From Siccirubricoccus deserti (lineage in GTDB: Bacteria; Pseudomonadota; Alphaproteobacteria; Acetobacterales; Acetobacteraceae): a stretch of 64,000 nt of DNA. The DNA lies in assembly GCF_014283215.1 (NCBI RefSeq), contig NZ_JACOMF010000004.1, positions 1-64,000 on the forward strand, in the 5' to 3' direction. Below, in pieces: positions 44,194-53,273 of the stretch. Within the stretch, counting starts at the first letter, position 1; every line of letters starts with the position of its first letter. The translations under genes were made by a program, and so were the position numbers. The notes under the pieces are model-generated. The model searched no databases, was not told the origin of the DNA, and saw only the letters and a list, made by a program, of their open reading frames with translations.

Positions 44194-45924
44194 TTGGCGG
44201 AATCCGCAGGCGGCAGGCATCGGGGACCCAGGGACAGGAGGCATCGGCCGGGCGGCATACGACGACCGTTGCGCCGCGCGCTGCTGCTGGCGGCCGCCAC
44301 GCTGCCCTGGGCCGCCGCCGCGCAGCCCAACGGGCGCGACACGCTGACCATCGGCATCACCCAATACCCCTCCACCTTCCACCCCAACATCGAGAACATG
44401 GCGGCGAAGTCCTACGTCCTCGGCTTCGCCCGCCGCCCGCTCACCGTCTACGACCCGGACTGGCGCCTCGCCTGCATGCTCTGCGAGACGCTGCCGACCT
44501 TGGGGAACGGGCTTGCCGCGCTGGAGACGACGCCGGAGGGCAAGCCCGGCATCCGGGTCACCTTCCGGTTGCGCGCCGATGCCCGCTGGGGCGACGGCAC
44601 GCCGGTCTCGGCCGAGGATCTGCGCTTCGCCTGGGAGGCGGGGCGGGAGGCCGCGACCGGCTTCGGTGGCACCGAATTCTACCGCTCCGCCCATGCGCTG
44701 GAGGTAGTGGACGCGCGGACCATCATCCTGCATCTCGACAAGGTGACCTTCGATTTCGCCAGCATGGGCGATTTCCAGCCGTTGCCCGCGCATGTCGAGC
44801 GCCCTCGCTGGCAAGCCGACCCGCGCGGCTACCGCAACCGCACCGCCTATGACACCGAGACCACCAATCCCGCCCTCTGGTCCGGCCCCTACCGGATCAC
44901 CGGAGTGCAGCCCGGCGCCGGCGTCACCTTGGAACGCAACCCGGCCTGGCAGGGCGCCGCCCCCGCCTTCCGCCGCATCCAGGTGCGAACGGTGGAGAAC
45001 ACCGCGGCGCTGGAGGCGCAGTTGCTGGCCGGGCAGATCGACATGGTGGCCGGCGAGCTGGGCCTGCCGGTGGAGCAGGCGGCGGCGCTGGAACGCCGCA
45101 CCAGCTGGCGCTTCCGCGTGGTCTACAAGCCCGGGCTGATCTACGAGCATCTGGACGTGCAGCGCGACCACCCGGCGCTGGCCGATGCACGGGTGCGCCA
45201 GGCGCTGCTGCTCTCGGCCGATCGGGCGCAGATCGTGGCCCGGCTGTTCGAGGGACGGCAGACGCTGGCGACCACCAGCGTGAACCCGCTCGACCCGATG
45301 CATGACGCATCGGTGCCGGTCGTGGGGTTCGATCCCACCCGCGCCGCTGCCCTGCTGGATGCCGCCGGCTGGACCCGCGGGCCGGACGGCATCCGCCGCA
45401 ACGCCGCCGGCGAGCGCCTGTCGCTGGAACTGATGACCACCGCGGGCAACCGCGCGCGGGAGGCGGTGCAGCAGGTGCTGCAGGGCATGTGGCGGCAGGC
45501 CGGCATCGAGGCGCGCATCCGCAACGAGCCGCCGCGCGTCTTCTTCGCCGAGACCCTGTCGAAGCGCCGCTTCCAGGGGCTGGCGATGTTCGCCTGGATC
45601 AGCGCGCCGGAGGGCGTGCCGCGCAGCACCCTGCATTCCGATGAGATCCCGACTGAGGCGCGCAACTGGTCCGGGCAGAATTACGGCGGCTACCGCAATG
45701 CCGAGATGGATGCGCTGCTGGAGGCCATCCCGACCGAGCTGGACGCCACGAAGCGCCGCGCCCTCTGGGCCCGGCTGCAGGCGATCTACGCCGAGGAGCT
45801 GCCCTCCCTCCCCCTCTGGTTCCGCGCCGATGCGCATGTCTGGCCGCGCTGGCTGGACGGCATCCGCCCGACCGGCCACCTGAACGCCACCTCACTTTGG
45901 GTGGAGGAGTGGCGGGTCCGCTGA
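44194..45924 (+). CDS. Oligopeptide-type ABC transporter substrate-binding protein (SBP_bac_5)
   Basis: About 576 residues. Signal peptide core RRALLLAAATLPWAAAAQ is followed by the family 5 solute-binding fold: TLTIGITQYPSTFHPNIENM, VTFRLRADARWGDGTPVSAE, NPALWSGPYRITGVQPGAG, LADARVRQALLLSADRAQIV. It binds peptides or similar ligands in the periplasm. The start is a TTG at 44194 supported by GGGAGG ten bases earlier; no ATG is available near the signal peptide, and TTG 44269 is an alternative. No permease or ATPase genes are adjacent; a CoA-transferase gene begins 34 bases after its stop. Confidence 0.85.
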   Translation: MAESAGGRHRGPRDRRHRPGGIRRPLRRALLLAAATLPWAAAAQPNGRDTLTIGITQYPSTFHPNIENMAAKSYVLGFARRPLTVYDPDWRLACMLCETLPTLGNGLAALETTPEGKPGIRVTFRLRADARWGDGTPVSAEDLRFAWEAGREAATGFGGTEFYRSAHALEVVDARTIILHLDKVTFDFASMGDFQPLPAHVERPRWQADPRGYRNRTAYDTETTNPALWSGPYRITGVQPGAGVTLERNPAWQGAAPAFRRIQVRTVENTAALEAQLLAGQIDMVAGELGLPVEQAAALERRTSWRFRVVYKPGLIYEHLDVQRDHPALADARVRQALLLSADRAQIVARLFEGRQTLATTSVNPLDPMHDASVPVVGFDPTRAAALLDAAGWTRGPDGIRRNAAGERLSLELMTTAGNRAREAVQQVLQGMWRQAGIEARIRNEPPRVFFAETLSKRRFQGLAMFAWISAPEGVPRSTLHSDEIPTEARNWSGQNYGGYRNAEMDALLEAIPTELDATKRRALWARLQAIYAEELPSLPLWFRADAHVWPRWLDGIRPTGHLNATSLWVEEWRVR

Positions 45925-45958
45925 GGCCTGTTAAGCTGCGACCACAGGAGGACGTCCG

Positions 45959-47176
45959 ATGCCCGAAAGCCCCATCGATCCGCAGTTGATGCAGGAGACC
46001 CGGCTGCCCCTCGCCGGTCTGCGCGTGCTCGACCTCACCCTCGCCCGTGCCGGCCCGACCTGCGTGCGCCACCTCGCCGATTGGGGCGCCGAGATCATCC
46101 GGGTCGAGCCGCCAGCCAGCGCCGATGGGCTGGGCGGGGCGCGTGACGGCTTCGACAGCGTGAACCTGCACCGCAACAAGCGTGGCATCGCCCTCGACCT
46201 GAAGCATCCGGACGGGCACGCGGCCTTCCTGAAGCTGGCCGCCACCGCCGATGTCCTCGTCGAGAACATGCGGATGCAGGTGAAGCATCGGCTGAAGATC
46301 GCCTATGACGATCTGAAGGCGATCAACCCGCGGCTGGTCTATGCCTCGATCTCCGGCTTCGGGCAGACCGGCCCCTACAGCAAGCGCGGCGGCGTCGACC
46401 AGATCGCCCAGGGTATGGGCGGGCTGATGACCATCACCGGCGAGCCGGGCCGCGGGCCGATGCGGGTCGGCATCCCGATCAATGATCTCACCGCGGGCAA
46501 CCTGCTGGCCTTCGGCATCATGATGAAGCTCTATGACCGGGAGCGCACCGGTCAGGGCGGCTATGTCCACACCAGCCTGCTGGAAGCGCAGGTCTTCATG
46601 CTGGACTTCCAGGCCAGCCGCTACCTGATGGACGGCGAGGTGGCCGGCCAGGCCGGCAATGACCATCCGGTGAACATTCCGATGGGCGTCTTCCCGACCA
46701 CCGACAAGCCGATCAACATCGCCGCCTCCTCGCCGAAGCTCTGGACCAATTTCTGCAAGGCCGCCGGCCGCGAGGATTGGCTGGAGGTACCGGAGTGGAA
46801 GACCTCCGCCGGCCGCAGCAAGGACCGCGCCCGGGTGAATGCGGCCGTCTCAGAGGTCACCAAGACCCAGTCTTCCGAATGGTGGATCGAGAAGCTGGAG
46901 GAAGCCGGCATTCCCTGCGGCCCGGTCAACGACATCAAGGAGGTGTTCGACGACCCCCAGGTGAAGCACCTGGAGATGGCGATGCCGATGCGGCACCGGA
47001 CGCGCGGCGACATCCACATCGTCGCCTCGCCGCTGAACATCGAGGGCAAGGAGACCGGCGTCTATCGCGACGTGCCCGAACTCGGCGAGCATGGCGCGGA
47101 GATCCTGGCGGAAGCCGGGTTGTCCGCGGAAGAGATCAAGGACCTGAAGGCCAAAGGGGCACTCGGCGGGGCATGA
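45959..47176 (+). CDS. CaiB/BaiF family III CoA-transferase
   Basis: 405 residues of the family III CoA-transferase fold: LAGLRVLDLTLARAGPTCVR, GAEIIRVEPP, NKRGIALDLKHPDGHAAFLK with the following ADVLVENMRM (catalytic Asp region in LVENM-type loop), and SISGFGQTGPYSKRGGVDQI. It moves CoA between organic acids. AGGAGG precedes ATG 45959. It overlaps the enoyl-CoA hydratase gene (ATGA), so the two form a unit activating and hydrating an acyl-CoA. Substrate unknown. Confidence 0.9.
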   Translation: MPESPIDPQLMQETRLPLAGLRVLDLTLARAGPTCVRHLADWGAEIIRVEPPASADGLGGARDGFDSVNLHRNKRGIALDLKHPDGHAAFLKLAATADVLVENMRMQVKHRLKIAYDDLKAINPRLVYASISGFGQTGPYSKRGGVDQIAQGMGGLMTITGEPGRGPMRVGIPINDLTAGNLLAFGIMMKLYDRERTGQGGYVHTSLLEAQVFMLDFQASRYLMDGEVAGQAGNDHPVNIPMGVFPTTDKPINIAASSPKLWTNFCKAAGREDWLEVPEWKTSAGRSKDRARVNAAVSEVTKTQSSEWWIEKLEEAGIPCGPVNDIKEVFDDPQVKHLEMAMPMRHRTRGDIHIVASPLNIEGKETGVYRDVPELGEHGAEILAEAGLSAEEIKDLKAKGALGGA

Positions 47177-47976
47177 GCAACATGGAATTCGCGAACGGCA
47201 AGATCCTTGCCAGCATCGCCGACGGGGTGGGCCGGGTGGTGTTCAACCAGCCGGAGAAACGCAACGCCATGTCGGTGGACATGTGGGGCGGCATGGGCGA
47301 GGCGCTGGACCTCTTCGCCGAGGATCCCGGCGTACGCTGCGTGGTCCTGCAGGGGGCCGGCGACAAGGCCTTCGTCAGCGGCGCTGACATCAGCCAGTTC
47401 GAGAAGGCCCGCTCCAACGCCGATGCGCAGCAGGAGTACGACCGCATCACCGGCGCCGGGCGGATCAAGCTGGCGAATTACCCGAAGCCGGTGATCGCGC
47501 AGATCCGCGGCTTCTGCATGGGTGGCGGCCTCGGCATCGCAATGGCAACCGACATCCGCATCGCCTCGGATGACAGCCAATTCGGCATCCCGGCGGCGCG
47601 GCTCGGCATCGCCTACAACTTCGACATGGTGCGGGCGCTGGTCGATCTGGTCGGCCCGGCCCAGGCGCATCTCATCCTGATGACCGGCGACCGCTTCCCC
47701 GCCGCCGAGGCCGAGCGCTTCGGCCTGGTGAACAAGGTGGTGCCGGTCGCCGAGCTGGAGGCGACCGTGGCGAAGCTGGCCGCCACCATGGCCGCCAATG
47801 CGCCGCTCTCGCTGAAGACCAACAAGCAGACGGTCAAGGCGGTGCTGCGGGATCCCGCCGACCGCGACCTGGACGCCATCCGCGCCGCCATGGCCGCCTG
47901 TTTCGACAGCGCCGACTACCGCGAAGGCCGCCGCGCCTTCATGGAGAAGCGCAAGCCGGCCTTCACCGGCAGCTGA
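47173..47976 (+). CDS. Enoyl-CoA hydratase/isomerase family protein
   Basis: 267 residues of the crotonase fold: GVGRVVFNQPEKRNAMSVDM, the oxyanion-hole GDKAFVSGADISQFEKA and IRGFCMGGGLGIAMATDIRI, followed by IPAARLGIAYNFDMVRALVD. The canonical hydratase glutamates are not obvious at the expected places (AARLGI), so another crotonase-type reaction is possible. ATG 47173 overlaps the CoA-transferase stop. A hairpin terminator follows. Confidence 0.88.
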   Translation: MSNMEFANGKILASIADGVGRVVFNQPEKRNAMSVDMWGGMGEALDLFAEDPGVRCVVLQGAGDKAFVSGADISQFEKARSNADAQQEYDRITGAGRIKLANYPKPVIAQIRGFCMGGGLGIAMATDIRIASDDSQFGIPAARLGIAYNFDMVRALVDLVGPAQAHLILMTGDRFPAAEAERFGLVNKVVPVAELEATVAKLAATMAANAPLSLKTNKQTVKAVLRDPADRDLDAIRAAMAACFDSADYREGRRAFMEKRKPAFTGS

Positions 47977-47984
47977 ATCGTTCC

Positions 47985-48012
47985 GGGCCGGACACCCCCT
48001 TGTGTCCGGCCC
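47985..48012 (+). terminator. Terminator after the CoA-transferase/hydratase pair
   Basis: GGGCCGGACA and TGTCCGGCCC form a perfect 10-bp stem around CCCCCTTG, nine bases after the stop. It is followed by GCTCCTGTTG, without a strong U-tract. Confidence 0.6.
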
Positions 48013-48229
48013 GCTCCTGTTGCCGATCAGGCGAAATTTCCGGTGCAGCTTCCGCTGACAGCCCCTAGGATGCCGTCGGCCGTGACGTGCCCGGAAAGAG
48101 CGCGATCGGCCAGGGCTTGGTTTGCAGTGGCTTAGCGCCATCTCTGCGAGAACCAGCTTGAACACTGGGATGCTTCACTGCGCTGGCCGGACCACATCTA
48201 CGGACCGGGGCTGGGACAAAGGGCAAAGA

Positions 48230-48901
48230 ATGGACGGAAACCTCGAGGCGCGGGCCGTCGCGGCGCAGCCGCATGGCTGTGAATCAACGATCGCCTCGGA
48301 GGATTGCGTTGGCGCACCGATCTCCCGCATCGTGGCCGAGGTGGTGGGCCGGTTTCCGGGGGAACGCATCAGCCTGGGCGAGATGGCGGAAGCCTTTGGC
48401 GACCGCGCCTTTGGCCTGCTGATCCTGCTGCTGTTGCTGCCCTCGCTGCTGCCGGGCATGGCTTCGGTCTTCGGCCTGCCGGTGCTGCTGCTCGGTATCC
48501 AGATGGGCCTCGGGCGGCGGGTGCCGTGGCTGCCGAGATTCCTCGCCCGGCAAAGCGTGAAGCGGGAAGACCTGCTGCGGCTGACCGGCAGTTCCTCGAA
48601 ATGGCTCAGCAAGATCGAGCGCTATGTGAAGCCGCGGCCCGGTTTCTTCACCTCCCCGCTCGGCGACCGGCTGTTCGGCTGGACGACCGCCTATGTCGCC
48701 ATCATGCTGATCCTGCCCGGTCCGGGCACCAATGGCCCGCCGGCCTTCGGCAACATCGTGATGGCCCTCGGCCTGGTGGAGCATGACAGCCGGGTCACCG
48801 GCTGGGGCATGGCGCTGACCGTCGCCGGCTGCGCCTTCGCCACCTTCGTGCTGGTGGCGATCTGCTGGGTCGGGCTCAAGGCCGTCGGCTGGATGTTCTG
48901 A
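48230..48901 (+). CDS. exoD: ExoD-family inner-membrane protein
   Basis: 223 residues. Family segments: ISRIVAEVVGRFPGERISLG, MAEAFGDRAFGLLILLLLLP, GMASVFGLPVLLLGIQMGLG and VLVAICWVGLKAVGWMF near the end, with four or so hydrophobic helices. ExoD proteins are linked to exopolysaccharide production and alkaline tolerance in rhizobia. ATG 48230 lacks a strong ribosome site. A cobalamin riboswitch begins about 45 bases after its stop, so it is not part of the btuB unit. Confidence 0.85.
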   Translation: MDGNLEARAVAAQPHGCESTIASEDCVGAPISRIVAEVVGRFPGERISLGEMAEAFGDRAFGLLILLLLLPSLLPGMASVFGLPVLLLGIQMGLGRRVPWLPRFLARQSVKREDLLRLTGSSSKWLSKIERYVKPRPGFFTSPLGDRLFGWTTAYVAIMLILPGPGTNGPPAFGNIVMALGLVEHDSRVTGWGMALTVAGCAFATFVLVAICWVGLKAVGWMF

Positions 48902-48945
48902 TCTGGGGGAGTTTCCACCGGACCAGTGGCAGGCTAAGGGTCCGG

Positions 48946-49142
48946 CCATGCGCCGGTGGCCCGCGAGGGCTGAAACGGGAATGCGCGACGCGGGGGTTGT
49001 ACCCTCGCCAGTCCGCAGCTGCCCCCGCAACTGTAGGCGGTGAGGCCCCTCCATTCGCCATTGCGCCCAGCGGGCGCGAGAAGGCGGCGGGGCCACGGAT
49101 GCCATCAGGCATCCCCACCGCGAGCCAGGAGACCGGCCGGCG
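48946..49142 (+). promoter_or_regulatory. Cobalamin (B12) riboswitch upstream of btuB
   Basis: The conserved core is easy to read in order: a GAAACGGGAA segment near 48973, CCAGTCCGCAGCTGCCCCCG and CGCAACTGTAGGCGG around 49008-49040, and the B12 box GAGCCAGGAGACCGGCC at about 49122-49138. These are the strongly conserved elements of the adenosylcobalamin/cobalamin riboswitch. It lies 160 bases before the btuB ATG, so cobalamin should repress uptake. No clear terminator was identified, so regulation may be at translation. Confidence 0.93.
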
Positions 49143-49300
49143 CAGAGTTGTCTCGCGCGTGCCGGGCGGGATGCACCGGCGCACCGGAGCATAGCCTTGC
49201 CACCACCATGGCAGGCTTCCGTCTGCGGGAACGACGCCCGTCGTCCCGACCCATCGCTTTGGGCCGGGGCTCGTTCGTCAACGCCGCAACGGAGGACCCG

Positions 49301-51262
49301 ATGCGACGCCTGCCTTTGAATGCCCTTGCCGGCCTGATCGCCGGCCTTGCCCTGCCCGCCGCCGCGCAGCAGGCAATTCCCGACACCATCGTCTCGGCCA
49401 CCCGCGTGCCGACCCCGCAGGAGCGGGTGCCCGCCGCCACCACCATCATCACCCGCCAGGACATCGAGGAGCGCGGCTACCAATCGCTTGCCGAGGCGCT
49501 GACGGCGGTGCCCGGCCTCCGCCTCTCCGGCGGGCTCGGCGGCCAGACCAGCGCCTTCCTGCGCGGCGCCGGCAGCCGCAACACCCTGGTCCTGCTGGAC
49601 GGGGTGCCGGTGAATGACCCCGCCGAGGCGAATGGCGCCTTCAACTTCGGCAATGAGCTGCTGTTCGATGTCGAGCGGGTCGAGGTGCTGCGCGGCCCAG
49701 CCTCCACCCCCTATGGCTCGGCGGCGATCGGCGGCGTGGTCAACATCGTGACGCGCCGGGCGCCCACCGACCGCGCTTTCGCGCCCTACGGCGAGCTCGC
49801 CGGCGGCACGCAGCGCACCCTGCGCGGTGGCGCCGGCGTTGCCGGCACGGTCGGGACGGTGGATTATCTCCTCTCCGGCCAGTCGCTCACGACCCGCGGC
49901 TTCGACATCCTGCCGCCACGGATGGCCACCCGCACCGGCGAGCGCGACGGCTTCTCCGGCCAGGCCGCAACCGCGCGGCTCGGCTGGACGCCGGCCGAGG
50001 GCACGCGCATCGAGGGGCTGCTGCGCTGGCGGGAGAACCGCTTCGGATTCGACAACGACCGGCTGTCGGACGGCATCCGCACCGATGATCCGAATGCCGG
50101 TGGCCGCGACCGCCGCATCCTTGGCCAGATCCGCGGCGAGACCAGGCTGCTGGACGGTGCCTGGTCCACCGGCCTGCGCATCGCCCGCACCGAGGATCGC
50201 CGCCGCTACCTGAACCAGCCGGATTCCATCACCCCGGATGAGAGCAGCCGCGATTTCTATCTCGGCACCCGCACCAGCCTCGACTGGGGCAACACCCTTC
50301 GGCTGCCCAGCTTCGGCGCCTTCGGCGACGGGGCGCTCGGCTTCGGCATCGCCCATGCGGTGGAGGACTCGCGCCAGCGCAGCACCTCCACCAGCATGTT
50401 CGGCGAGAGCTTCACCCGGGTTGATGCAACGCAGCACACCACCGGCGGCTATGCCACGCTGCAGTACCGCGCCTTTGGCCGGCTCGACCTCACCGCCGGG
50501 CTGCGGCACGACAGCGTCACCGGCAATGCGGAAGCGACCACCTGGCGGCTTGGCGCGGTGCTGGCGTTGCCGGAGATCGCCTCCCGGCTGAGGGTCTCGG
50601 CCGGCACTGCCTTCCAGGCACCGGCACTATTCCAGCGCTTCGGCGTGACGCCCTTCTTCCGCGGCAACCCCGACCTGAAGCCGGAGCGCTCGACCGGCTG
50701 GGAGATCGGCGCCGAGACCGACCTGCCCGCTTTCGGCCGGGCCAATGCGGCTACCTTTGGCTGGACCTATTTCCAGAGCCGGGTCACCGATCTGATCAAT
50801 TTCGACAGCAGCTTCACCACGCTGGTGAATGTCGATCGCGCCGACATCCACGGCGCCGAGCTGGGCCTGACCCTGCGGCCGGCCACCTGGGCCGAGGCGA
50901 CGGTCGCCTGGACCATCACCGAGGCGACGAATGCCGCAACCGGCCAGCGGCTGGCGCGGCGGCCGGAGCATGTCGTTAGCGTGAATGCCCGGCTGAAGCC
51001 GCTGCCCAGGCTGGTGGTGGCGCCGACCGTGCTCTTCACCGGCCGGGCGGTGGACTACATCTACGCCGACGACGGCAGCAACCCGGCCGGGCGCAGCACC
51101 CCGGCCGGGACGGTGGTGAACCTCACCGCGACCTGGCAGGCCTTCGACCAGGCGGCGCTGTTCCTCGAGGCGCGCAACCTCGGCAACAGCCGGTTCGAGC
51201 CGCAGAACGGCTTCGTCACCCCGGGGCGCAGTGTGCTGGTCGGGACCCGCTTCGCGCTGTAG
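49301..51262 (+). CDS. btuB: TonB-dependent outer-membrane vitamin B12 receptor
   Basis: 653 residues with a signal peptide (LNALAGLIAGLALPAAAQQ). The plug domain has IPDTIVSATRVPTPQERVPA (TonB-box-like start), SLAEALTAVPGLRLSG, RNTLVLLDGVPVNDPAEANG and GSAAIGGVVNIVTRR; the rest is a beta-barrel ending in the aromatic-type LVGTRFAL. GGAGG precedes ATG 49301. Placement behind a cobalamin riboswitch identifies it as a B12/corrinoid importer; a related metal chelate ligand is less likely. The TonB energiser lies nearby. Confidence 0.93.
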   Translation: MRRLPLNALAGLIAGLALPAAAQQAIPDTIVSATRVPTPQERVPAATTIITRQDIEERGYQSLAEALTAVPGLRLSGGLGGQTSAFLRGAGSRNTLVLLDGVPVNDPAEANGAFNFGNELLFDVERVEVLRGPASTPYGSAAIGGVVNIVTRRAPTDRAFAPYGELAGGTQRTLRGGAGVAGTVGTVDYLLSGQSLTTRGFDILPPRMATRTGERDGFSGQAATARLGWTPAEGTRIEGLLRWRENRFGFDNDRLSDGIRTDDPNAGGRDRRILGQIRGETRLLDGAWSTGLRIARTEDRRRYLNQPDSITPDESSRDFYLGTRTSLDWGNTLRLPSFGAFGDGALGFGIAHAVEDSRQRSTSTSMFGESFTRVDATQHTTGGYATLQYRAFGRLDLTAGLRHDSVTGNAEATTWRLGAVLALPEIASRLRVSAGTAFQAPALFQRFGVTPFFRGNPDLKPERSTGWEIGAETDLPAFGRANAATFGWTYFQSRVTDLINFDSSFTTLVNVDRADIHGAELGLTLRPATWAEATVAWTITEATNAATGQRLARRPEHVVSVNARLKPLPRLVVAPTVLFTGRAVDYIYADDGSNPAGRSTPAGTVVNLTATWQAFDQAALFLEARNLGNSRFEPQNGFVTPGRSVLVGTRFAL

Positions 51263-51321
51263 TGGGCGGCGAAGCGGCAGGCTTCGCCTTGTTCCAGAGC
51301 GGAACTCTCCGCAAACCACAG

Positions 51322-51366
51322 CCTGCGGCGGATTGCCTTTCAGGCATCAACACAATCCGCCGCAGG
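51322..51366 (+). terminator. Strong terminator hairpin after btuB
   Basis: CCTGCGGCGGATTG and CAATCCGCCGCAGG form a perfect 14-bp stem. The 17-base loop contains a second small stem TGCC/GGCA. It lies 60 bases after the btuB stop. Confidence 0.7.
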
Positions 51367-51401
51367 GTGCCACGCCGGCGACCCTGGTGTAGGAGCGGGA
51401 G

Positions 51402-51728
51402 GTGCCGACCGCCCTCGTCTTTCCTGCCGCCGCCCTGGCCGAAATCGCCGGCTGCTTCGCGCTCTGGGCGGTGCTGCGCCAGGGCGCCAGCGGCTGGTGG
51501 CTGCTGCCGGGCGCTGCCTCGCTGCTTGCCTTCGCCTGGCTGCTGACCCTGGCGGAGACCGATGCGGCCGGGCGGGCCTTCGCCGCCTATGGCGGGGTCT
51601 ATATCGCCGCCTCGCTGGTCTGGCTGCGGCTGGTCGAGGGCCGCGCCGTCACCACCTGGGATCTGGGCGGCGGCGCGCTTTGCCTCACCGGTGCCGCGGT
51701 CATCCTGCTCGGCGCTGCGCGCGGGTGA
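51402..51728 (+). CDS. YnfA/UPF0060 family small membrane protein
   Basis: 108 residues with four hydrophobic helices. Family marks are [40 protein letters not shown] and [19 protein letters not shown]. It resembles small multidrug resistance transporters. GTG 51402 is preceded by GGAG. Its stop codon directly abuts the stop of the adenosyltransferase on the other strand. Function of the family is not established. Confidence 0.9.
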   Translation: MPTALVFPAAALAEIAGCFALWAVLRQGASGWWLLPGAASLLAFAWLLTLAETDAAGRAFAAYGGVYIAASLVWLRLVEGRAVTTWDLGGGALCLTGAAVILLGAARG

Positions 51729-52292
51729 TCAGGGCGTGGCGACGGTTCCGCCCGGCACCCAGGCCACATCGCCGGCGCCATCGCCGTTCAACCGCCGCGA
51801 CAGCACGAACATGTGGTCCGAGGCGCGGTTGAGGTAGCGCACCGCATCCGGGTTCACCGGCTCCGCCGCCGCCAGCGCCACCACCGCGCGTTCTGCCCGG
51901 CGCAGCAGGGTCCGGGCCATATGCGCGGCGGCGGCGCCTGGCGTGCCGCCGGGCAGCACGAAGCTGCGCAGCGGCGGCAGCACGGCGTTCATCGCCCCGA
52001 TCTCCGCCTCCAGCCGCAGGCAATGCGCCGCCGTCACCCGCAGCCGTGCCCCGCCGGTGCCGGGCACGCAGAGATCGGCGCCGAGGTCGAACAGATCGTT
52101 CTGCAGCCGCGCCAGCATCCCATCCGCCTCGCCCTCGGTGTGCAGCCGCACCAGGCCGAGGCCGGCATTGGCCTCATCCACCGCCCCCATCGCCTCGACC
52201 CGCAGCGCATCCTTGCGGATGCGGCTGCCGTCGCCGAGCGAGGTCTCCCCACCGTCGCCGCCGCGGGTGGTGATGACGTCAAGCTTGACCAT
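51729..52292 (-). CDS. pduO: PduO-type ATP:cob(I)alamin adenosyltransferase
   Basis: 187 residues with the PduO-type signatures: TTRGGDGGETSLGDGSRIRK (ATP-binding N-terminal loop), VEAMGAVDEANAGLGLVRL and LRRAERAVVALAAAEPVNPD, RYLNRASDHMFVLSRRL. It adds the adenosyl group to cob(I)alamin to make the coenzyme form. It is the last gene of a minus-strand run after the CDF transporter and tonB. Near btuB and metH it fits a local cobalamin handling set. Confidence 0.92.
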   Translation of the reverse strand: MVKLDVITTRGGDGGETSLGDGSRIRKDALRVEAMGAVDEANAGLGLVRLHTEGEADGMLARLQNDLFDLGADLCVPGTGGARLRVTAAHCLRLEAEIGAMNAVLPPLRSFVLPGGTPGAAAAHMARTLLRRAERAVVALAAAEPVNPDAVRYLNRASDHMFVLSRRLNGDGAGDVAWVPGGTVATP

Positions 52293-52319
52293 GTCGGGAA
52301 CCTCGAGGGCCTGGGGGGT

Positions 52320-53273
52320 TCAAGGACTCAGGCGAAAGGTGATGGCGGTGACGACCTGGCCGGCCACCGGCTGGCCATCGCGCATCGCCGGCCGCCAGCG
52401 CCACTGGGCGAAGTAGCTCTGCGCCAGCCGGTCCAGCTCGCGCGAGCCGGAACTGGTGACCACCTCCACCTGTGCAACCCGGCCGGCTTCGTCAACCTGC
52501 ACCCGCACCTGCACGGTGCCGGTCTCATTGCGGCGCCGCGCGGCCTCCGGGTAGCGGGGCTCCGGCGGACGGTAGAGCGGCGAGGCATTGGTGGTGATGC
52601 CGGTGATGCGGGCACCGCCAGCCTGTACCGCCGGCTCCGGCGCCTGCGCCGGCGCCGGTTGGGAGGCTGGCGGCGCGGCGCGGGCGGCGGTCTGGCGTGG
52701 CGGCGCCGGCCGTGGCGGTGCCGGCGCGACGGGCGGCGGCGGCAGCGGCAGTTCCTCCGGCGGCGCTTCCTCCGGCACCGCGGCGGTGTGCTCCGGCGGC
52801 GGCGGTGGCGGTTCGACAGCCTCGCGCGGCGGCGGAGGCGGCGGCAGCGCGTCCGGGGTCGGCAGCAGCGCCAACGGCAGCGGCTCCGCCGGGGTGACCG
52901 GCGGCAACTCGGCCAGTACCGGCGGCGGGGGCATCGGCGGGGCGACCGGCGCGGCAATCGGCGGCGGCGGCGGGGGCGACGCTGCCTCGGGCGGGGCCGG
53001 CGGCGCGGCGGGCTGTTCCGGCGGCGCCGGGACCGCGGGCGGTGGCTCGACGGCGTCGGGGTTGGCGGCGGAGTCCATGGCCTGGGAGGGTTCCCAGACC
53101 ATCGCCATGGCCGGCTCCTCAACGGGTTGTGGTGGCGGTGAGCGGTGCAGCAGCAGCAGCACCCCGGCCAGCGCCGCCGCATGCAGCAGCAGGGAAGCAG
53201 CCGGCGCCCAGATCGCCCGGCGGCTGCCCGAAACCGGCAGCCGCGACCCGACTACAGCCACCGCCGGGGTCAC
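52320..53273 (-). CDS. tonB: TonB-like energy transducer
   Basis: 317 residues. An N-terminal membrane anchor (SLLLHAAALAGVLLLL) leads to a long periplasmic Pro/Glu/Ala-rich spacer, and the C-terminal TonB domain has YRPPEPRYPEAARRRNETGT, VQVRVQVDEAGRVAQVEVV and FAQWRWRPAMRDGQPV. It couples the proton-motive force to outer-membrane receptors such as the BtuB encoded nearby. GTG 53273 overlaps the stop of the CDF gene (GTGA). ExbB and ExbD are not present, so they must be encoded elsewhere. Confidence 0.9.
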   Translation of the reverse strand: MTPAVAVVGSRLPVSGSRRAIWAPAASLLLHAAALAGVLLLLHRSPPPQPVEEPAMAMVWEPSQAMDSAANPDAVEPPPAVPAPPEQPAAPPAPPEAASPPPPPPIAAPVAPPMPPPPVLAELPPVTPAEPLPLALLPTPDALPPPPPPREAVEPPPPPPEHTAAVPEEAPPEELPLPPPPVAPAPPRPAPPRQTAARAAPPASQPAPAQAPEPAVQAGGARITGITTNASPLYRPPEPRYPEAARRRNETGTVQVRVQVDEAGRVAQVEVVTSSGSRELDRLAQSYFAQWRWRPAMRDGQPVAGQVVTAITFRLSP

